Below, piece by piece: positions 57,101-64,000 of a DNA stretch of 64,000 bases. The position numbers and the translations under genes are program-made. The stretch is taken from contig NC_092565.1 of assembly GCF_037975245.1 (NCBI RefSeq), forward strand, positions 5,030,499 to 5,094,498. Direction: 5' to 3'. This stretch comes from Apostichopus japonicus. Its lineage: Eukaryota > Echinodermata > Holothuroidea > Aspidochirotida > Stichopodidae. Numbering within the stretch: the first letter of the stretch is position 1; each line of letters starts with the position of its first letter. The notes beneath the pieces were generated by a model. It did not search any database, was not told where the DNA came from, and saw only the letters and a list, made by a program, of their open reading frames with translations.

Positions 57101-59892
57101 GCAGTGGGAAAACTTTTTTTATCAACCACTTGAAAATCTGCTCTCCTCGTGACTCTGCCAATATTGATAGTACAATGTAGGGGATCAGTAGACACTGGAG
57201 AAACGGGTAGCGACTTTTTTTCCCTTCTTCTTCTTCTTCTTCATTTTAGAGCCTTGTAAGAGGATTATACCTACAAACAGTAAGGCTATAGTTACTTCAA
57301 TAGTGTAAGGTTTACTTTCACGAGCCGATAATGCAAGTGCCGTTAAAAATAGCCTAACTCCTGCTATATATATATATAGCAAATATATACAAAGGACTCT
57401 GACTCACTGAAAATGGCAAAAGAATAGATACCGAGAAGTGACTGTCTATCCAAATTGGTTAAACAGAAGATAAACACTAGGTATGCATGATGAAAGTGAT
57501 AAGTATATATTGACTATGCTAGAAATACACTCTCAAGTAAATTTAAAACAAACAGAGCAAGTTTTCAAATGGATTTGACCAATCAATGAATACTACTGTG
57601 AGTTTGCACGATTACTTATACCCCGCGACAGAAGTCAACTTATCTAGACTATCCGGTAAATTGCCTGTTATATATATGTGTGTATGTATAAAGTGCGGCT
57701 AAATATATACCTTTCACTAATGCAAAACAGGATTATCGTACGTTCACCAACTTTCACCAAAAGAGAAATGTCATGACAAGATTTGATACAGATTATAGTT
57801 ACGTCATTTAACCCCGGCCTTTAAATATTTAAAATCAATGCAAGGGGAAGTAGGGTGAAAGTGAGTGGGTGGAGGTAAATGTGGGGAGGGTGGGGGGGGG
57901 AGTGGGTACAGGGTTACGTACCGAAGTTCGTTCGTCCGACCGTCCGTACGTCATGATTAAATATTATTATATTTCATTTTTCATGAAAGATGACCAATTG
58001 CGGTCTTCCCATAATATATTTGGAGAAAAAATCAGGAGGGTAATGGCGTAGAAGATCATCTTTACACTTTTTATAACGAATGAGCTGCAGAGACTTTTAT
58101 TTTTCTCCTTTTCTTGGCATAGGTTTACAGGCTACAGTTACCTTGCCAAATGCGACAACCTGATTAATTAAGCACATTTCCGATCCAGTTATGTATATGA
58201 ATGTTCCCGAGACAATTAACCAATTGTTAAGGCATGCTGGTAACAATTGAATGATGTAAAATTTTGCTTTTGAAAATGTCACTTAATTTACAAATGAGTA
58301 ATTTTTAAGTAAAATCTTTCAGTTGCAGCTATTAGGATATACTTACATCAGCTGTCAGTAGCTCTGCAATATCCTATTGAGTTTTACTCAAAATTAGGTT
58401 GCAATTATTCAAAATAAGACATTTTCCTTGATTTTTGACATCCCTAAATGAGCAAAGTGTAATTATTCAAATTTTGATTTCAACTGACTGAATTGTTCTC
58501 ACAATCCGTATATAAAAAACACAGCAGTGTGTTCCCATTCTACAGCTAAAGAATTTGGCTCTTTCAAAAGGCTACGCTTCCAAATTGACTCGTCAAATTG
58601 CTGTTTCAATATATTCTCTACTTTAAAACAATTAAAGCATTCGCCTATATATATACAGCATGTGTTGTAAAACAATTCTTTGAACTATTTGTTAAATTTT
58701 AGTAGTAAAAAATTAATTTATGAGAATAGCCCCGAAATGCTTTAACAACTGCTGTTTGCATATAATAAAGGCTACATCGTGCATTCAGATGTTAATACGC
58801 AACTTAGGAACTCTGGAAAATTCTCGCTGGCAAATGAAACTTTTTAACTGTAAATACAGATAGCTGTTGGCCACACACGAGAAACTGATCATGTGAAGGA
58901 CACAAGGAAAACATACAAATGACTTAGCAAGGGGGAAACAACGTCTTTTTTGCTGTAATGAGACGAGAAAACAACTAAGGTTTCACCTCTGAGAAAAGTC
59001 ATTTCGAAATACAAACAAGAACGTAAAGCATGTTTTGAAGAAAAAAAGAAAAACGTTTCTTTTGTAATTCCTTTTTGATTCGTTGATACTTTGCGAGTAA
59101 TTATCTGTAGAAGGAATGAGAACCATTTAAGTAAACTATATGTACCATTGTACATGATGCTTAGCCTACACAATGTGTAAACATGCCCTTAGCGATGTTG
59201 TATGGTTGTAAAGAATGTCGAAAAGTGAGAGGAAAAGATCTACAATAAAATAAAAAAAAGTGTGTACATCATTTAGGTCTTCTTTAGGGACAGGGGTAAT
59301 CTCAACAAAAAATAGGCGAAGTAAAGGATCGATGCGTTAAAGATACGGTAGAATTACGAGGGCAGCCCCTAGAGAATTGAAAATTGTCTTTCTGTGGTGA
59401 AAGGGGAGGGGTTGTGGTAGGGGCAAATGTTTGTGAAGGAATGCCTTCTCCAGCCTATGTCTGTATGGCGACAATAACGTGACACAACTTTCTCTTTAAA
59501 CTCATATCATTTGTATGTCGTAGAAACCTTAATTCCCAAAAACCCTCACCAAAAATGTCATTTTGAAAGAATGTGTTTTGATATTTGCAACGTTAGCATT
59601 TTTTGGTTTTTTTTTTTAAAACAAGAATAGCCATTTTGCATGGTTATATTTTAGATATATAATTCGATTGACAGACTTGATCTTGCTTGCTAGTTTGGAC
59701 CTATATTGCAGTTCAAGGAATAATAGTTAGTATTTCGTAATCAATCTAAAAAAAAATAGATTGACACTAATGAATCACACTGTAATGAATCGAAACAGAT
59801 TAGAATCAGTTAAAGAAGTGATTCATTCCGCAGACAGATCATTGCAGTGGTTTTTGTATGCGACGTGTATACCCGTAAGGCTTATATATACA

Positions 59893-59940
<48 letters not shown>

Positions 59941-61014
59941 TGCCACAAGTTTGTCCTGTTTGGAAAATCTTCAATCAACTTTCAATCGATAATGAGATTG
60001 AACAAAACAAATGCAATCTTTATGACTTCATCGAGTTTCCTTAAACTGGTGTAGGCTATATAATATAGTGGTGAATAACACCGCGTTATTTTATTTATCA
60101 CATCGAAGAGACATTGAAGGTACCTCTTCTTCGTTGTGTCAAATTCGTGATTTTAAAATTGATGCACATACACCAGATGGGGAAAAAACCCAACATTTCT
60201 TGAATATTCTTTTCCTGTTCTTTAACTCGGACAATAATTCTAGTATTTATAATTAATGTGAAATCTTCGACATTTGTGGAACACCATTTATCAATACCAA
60301 TCAGTGAATAGAGAAAAACTTAACGAAAGGAAAAAAGTTATCAACGAATCGAAACACTATAGATATATAGTGTATATGACTGCATGAAGTCATTTTTAGA
60401 CTTGTTCAAGTCTGCTGTCACGGTATAGAATAACAGAACATTCCAGTGTTATACTATCCTATATTTGCATATTCATTATTGTATATATAGACTGTGCCGA
60501 AAATGATGACGTTCGTCCCGAATCTTGTATGCAAATTAATAACTGTTAATTAAAGGGTTTCGATATGTGAAAAGATTTAATTGTAAAAAATTAAATATTT
60601 CACAGAAAAGTGAGGCTAGTTTTTTCCCCCTATGTATTTGACAATATTTAGCAACCGCATATTTTGCGTTTGAAAAGGTGATAAAGAAACAAAAGTAATT
60701 GAAAATTTACGCAGAGAAAAAAACTTTTCATTGGGATAGATATTTTATGTTGAAATCGATTTAAGAAAAAATTATATGTTAATCAAATAAGCAAAAATTA
60801 AAGAAAAATCATTCGGACTTACCTTAGCTTTTATAGTAATTTCAACAGATGAAGCGGTACTTTCAGCTGTGTTGGTATTTTTCTGAAATAGGTTCTCATT
60901 GGGTCGTGGTGACGTCGGTAATGAGTGGCAGGCATTTATAAACACGAATAAGGTTAAAACGACCAGCTCCATCTTGGAGGCGTGAAGGAAATGTCTTGTA
61001 GTGTGTAGCTTCAT
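51186..61014 (-). CDS. MMP21: Matrix metalloproteinase-21 (MMP21) orthologue, 6 exons
   Basis: Secreted metalloproteinase-family protein; in vertebrates MMP21 is needed for left-right body asymmetry. Exons in coding order: 60823-61014, 54522-55695, 53577-53858, 52831-53100, 52062-52267, 51186-51464. All are GT-AG and phases match; 2403 bp (800 aa against about 570 in human). Signal peptide: hydrophobic core at 17-28, with an alternative start at Met15 (60972). The propeptide has a cysteine switch PRCGVPD (C154), then about 210 acidic residues, then a basic site MKKR (R373) suited to furin-like cleavage. Catalytic domain: HEIGHILGLDH (506-516) and Met-turn M524. Four-bladed hemopexin domain 552-797, closed by C552 and C797. 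Blade sequences such as YFFRNGWAWLYDN, and the end NDICDVE, match MMP21 rather than other MMPs. The structural-zinc region (456-484) is highly diverged. The 3' end is tandemly repeated downstream. Confidence 0.93.
52745..52805. repeat. Short tandem repeat beside the MMP21 exon-4 donor
   Basis: About three copies of a CCCCTTCAGTGAAC unit of roughly 17 bp lie within 30-90 bp of the exon-4 donor at 52830. Confidence 0.7.
53147..53215. repeat. Purine-rich microsatellite (GAATGAAA/GAATGAAACAAA)n
   Basis: Repeated GAATGAAAGAATGAAACAAA 20-mers in MMP21 intron 3. Confidence 0.85.
53278..53360 (+). repeat. SINE-like 3' fragment, copy A
   Basis: GGGCTCCTCTGGGAAGCAGT then GCTTCTGCACTGAGAAGGAC and an AATAATAAA tail. 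It matches copy B at 56540-56635 in the same orientation. Both end in a trinucleotide AT-rich tail, as SINE 3' ends do. Located in MMP21 intron 3. Confidence 0.6.
53976..54036 (+). repeat. Dispersed repeat fragment, copy 2
   Basis: ATGTGGGAGAAACACGTAAG then GGGCTTAT and, further on, CGTCGGGTGGCTTCC. It is the counterpart of 23385-23455 in the same orientation. Located in MMP21 intron 2. Confidence 0.5.
55800..55900 (+). repeat. GTGCCC-rich dispersed repeat fragment
   Basis: Poly-C run within GTGCCCCCC followed by repeated GTGCCC(C/T)TTT words. Same wording as the repeats at 9057-9743. Located in MMP21 intron 1. Confidence 0.4.
56540..56635 (+). repeat. SINE-like 3' fragment, copy B
   Basis: GGGCTCCTCGAAAGCAGTGC then TTCTGCACTGAGCAGGACTA and an (AAT)n tail to 56635. 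Counterpart of copy A at 53278. Located in MMP21 intron 1. Confidence 0.6.
59884..59939. repeat. (AT)n microsatellite
   Basis: TA alternation with one CAG interruption, in MMP21 intron 1. Confidence 0.95.
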
Positions 61015-64000
61015 GATGTTTATACCAAAAAATGCACAAATCCGAAGAAGAAATTAAATTAATAATTGAAAGACAAAATATCAAAAAAAGAGGAGTTATC
61101 GCAAACGACTCATCAGCTGCCTTCCAGTACTGGGTAGTCCAATCAAAAGTTGACAGTTAAGTCACATGACCTAATTTTAGGCGCCAGTCGATTATGGTTG
61201 CATTCAAGAATGAATATCACGGCAACGTATCGCAGTATATTTATGTTGACTATAGGTATATGCATCAGCTATTCGTCATCTGTTTCTGCTTCTGAAATAA
61301 GTAGATGACGAAAGAAAAAATAAGTTAAAAGATACGGCATGACGATAAATTATTGTGCACATTTAATATAACTGTTTAAGGCACACGTGTCCACAGTTAA
61401 TGCATGTTGGTCTCTGAACAGAAATCGGAGCGCAATTCTCTTTTTAAATTGCGAGAGCACAGAATACCAGGTGATTGGAATGATCATACATATACATACC
61501 CCCCTTCGACTGTCAACTTTCGACAGGTCTAGAGTCTGACGTCCAATCAAATTGCTAATATTTAAATTTTAAGGCTGACGAAAAGGTGGTAATCAAACTG
61601 TCCCTCGAGCGTATCTCTGTAGTCAGTTGACAGACGGGATCATCATGTCTATACCAATAATTGTTCGCGGTGTCTAGTAGTAGTAGTTGGCAGTTCCATG
61701 GCTTTTATCATATAAAACCTAAACTATCAAATGATGTTTGCGTTAACTATATAGAGAGTAAGAAACAGTAGAAGAAGATTAGCGCTAAGTTGTCCAACAG
61801 ACTGGCTCTCGATAACCATCACGTCGAGTTTATTATATATACTTTCAGTTAAAACTGTGGCACAACACCTCTAAAACCCCTGTCACACGTAATCAAAGCG
61901 AAAAACGGTTCACGAACCCTGACAATAGTAACAAATACAACGTTTGTTGATCTGTTTATCTTCCAAATTGACTCTCTTTCATTTACAATGAACGCGAAAT
62001 GAGCAAGTATTTGTAGGAGGAAAAAAGGGGTTAGAGAGTTTACTTAACAGCCGACATAAGGTAACTTATACCTTTTCTTTAGGTTCACAATATTGACAGT
62101 TCAACACATTACAATCGCGAGCCTTTTGGTGTATTGGACATAGGTGTAAAGGTAGCATACATGTGCCTGGGACCACCATTATTTTTTTTTTAAAGAAAGA
62201 GAGAAAACACATTGTTAACATAGTCATGTGCGACAATGTAATGACAAACGGTGTGAAAAAAGAACCTATTGAAACTATTCAGAGTATTGGGTGTTATTGT
62301 GACGTCATGAAATAATAACGGAAGAAAAAAGAGCAAGAGAAGAAATAGAGCAATTGGTCGAGAAAACAGCTCTGCGTGTTTTGAATGTATAGGTCTCCAG
62401 TATGTTAACATAGTAGGCTTATACACTATGCACTGTCAGGTGGCTCGTGTTCCTTTTATAAGCCATCTACTCTACACATTGGGGGAGGGGAGGGGAATTA
62501 AAACTTTTTTTATTGATAATTAAACCATGAACAGAGAACTGGCTAGGAAGTTATACTTGAAGTTTGAAAGAGCGGAAAAATATGTATTGGCTGCAGCGTG
62601 GTACGAACCAGTGAACACTGTATTAAAGTGGGGGGAGTTCTAAATACCCCGGACTGATGGGGGCATGAACCCTTTATGTTCCAGAGTCGAATCAAGGATT
62701 TTTATAAAGGTGTAGCAACAACTTCCATTGATGTTAACATTATAACATTCATTAAAAGTTTTACAGTGTTGAATATACATACCGTATTTGAAAATTTTGA
62801 ATGGTACATTTAACAAGTTCGAAACGACAAGATTGAGAACGAACGTGTGTAAAAAAAATATCAAATTCGAATTAGAAAACTGAAATTTTCAACAAATTCA
62901 GGTGATAGGATACATTAATGTTAAACATGCAGAGCAAATATAAGTTTCTGGATGTTAATGAATGCTATAATGATTGGCTGTAATTACGCTATTGGACTAC
63001 GTTTCGAAACCATGTCGTCTGCATAACACCGTACCTCATCGTTATGAGAAGAAGGCAAATACGCGTATTCATTCTTAGCGTATACTCGAGTACTCATCCT
63101 GTCGTCCAAGATATCTTACTTTATAATCACACAAGACCTGATTTCGCATTCTTTTTATTTTTCCTTTTTTTCTTTCTTTCTTTGCTCGCTTTTCCTGTCC
63201 TTTTTTCCAAGATTTTCTCAGTTCACTTCAGGAATGTTGATCAACAAGAAAGATTTAGAATTTAAAGAAAAAAGGGGGCTTGCTATTTTTTTTTTTTTTT
63301 TGTAACATGCTGAGAACTTTTAAAAAAAGACCCATGAATGTCACCCAAGATTTGACACCAGAAAAATCATGACTTAATCATAAAATTTTATTGAATCAGT
63401 ACAAATTGGGTTAATTCTTTTCCGTCTGAGGCAAAATTGGCGTTCTCTCGACGGTTAACCCCTTCTTTGATAGACATGTCAATACAGCCCAAGGAAATTG
63501 TCGTTTATTTCAGTCGAGCCTGTGCCATAAATAGCCATGGCACTTGTATTATCTGGCCTAAGGTATCTATACTCTGTGCAGGATTTGCTAAATAAAGCAC
63601 GTTTTCCCCATTTTACCCCATTTTTTTTAAACTCTGTGATAGTGATGAATAAGAAGAAAGAAATTTAACCAAAGATGTGAGAAAATGTTCACTTTGCATC
63701 GAGGCTATAATTTGCTGCATACGTCCTCGACCTTTTTTTGTGGAGGAAATATGTAACCATAAAAAACATAGCGTACTATTTTGAAAATACGGTACCAATT
63801 AATATTTGGGTTTTATCGAATTGGATAATGGTCAGCAAAGCAAATAAGGGTAAATGAAACTTAATAAAAATGCATAAAATAAAATAAATAACTGTATTTC
63901 CGTTGGTTTGAATATTACTACAGCCACAGTTACGGTGGTGTAAAACAGTCACCTTCACGGTAGGCCGCAAACAGAATTTAAACCATACAGGTTGCAAAAT
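61015..64000. other. Upstream of MMP21; no gene recognised
   Basis: Should contain the MMP21 5' UTR and promoter on the minus strand, but no TATA box or start site could be chosen. Noted: a GTCACATGAC E-box-like palindrome near 61160, and CCAATCAAA at 61137 and 61541. From 62000 on the DNA is AT-rich with short homopolymers and no coding similarity. Confidence 0.4.

Overview
This is a gene-containing window from an animal nuclear genome. All coding exons have GT-AG introns, some of them several kb long. There are long (AT)n tracts, runs of C or G of 8-18 bases, and a dense scatter of the palindrome TAGGCCTA. The gene set combines a cofactor-independent phosphoglycerate mutase (not the vertebrate form) with an MMP21 orthologue and a multi-exon haspin. 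That mix plus the repeat style suggests a marine invertebrate deuterostome, most likely an echinoderm. The class and species cannot be fixed from the sequence alone.

Layout: 1-9971 has no convincing gene. It holds a hAT-type MITE with a perfect 8-bp target duplication (1742-2116), a TIR-bounded element filled with a 21-bp palindromic tandem array (3181-3874) and a long (AT)n tract. At 9972-27712 (+) lies an 11-exon iPGM gene whose joined exons give exactly 508 codons plus stop. Its 9.4-kb intron 9 carries satellite and minisatellite arrays. At 31831-38234 (-) lies a 10-exon haspin kinase gene of 851 codons. At 41516-44528 (+) lies a 3-exon leucine-rich repeat protein of 500 codons, divergent from haspin. 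At 51186-61014 (-) lies a 6-exon MMP21 orthologue of 800 codons. From 61015 to 64000 no gene was recognised.

The four genes are not an operon or pathway cluster. iPGM acts in glycolysis, haspin phosphorylates histone H3 Thr3 in mitosis, MMP21 is a secreted metalloproteinase-family protein linked in vertebrates to left-right asymmetry, and the LRR protein has no assigned role. Haspin and the LRR gene are head-to-head; iPGM/haspin and LRR/MMP21 are tail-to-tail.

The most unusual signal is that three of the four genes have degenerate tandem duplications that start from an exon edge. Three extra copies of the last MMP21 coding segment lie downstream of its stop (period 114/114/123 bp). A frameshifted copy of the LRR terminal exon lies about 70 bp after its stop. 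A 48-bp minisatellite in a haspin intron is seeded by the exon-6 3' end and its splice donor. The MMP21 catalytic domain also appears to lack the usual structural-zinc histidines although its HExxHxxGxxH site is intact. No new multi-gene system was found.
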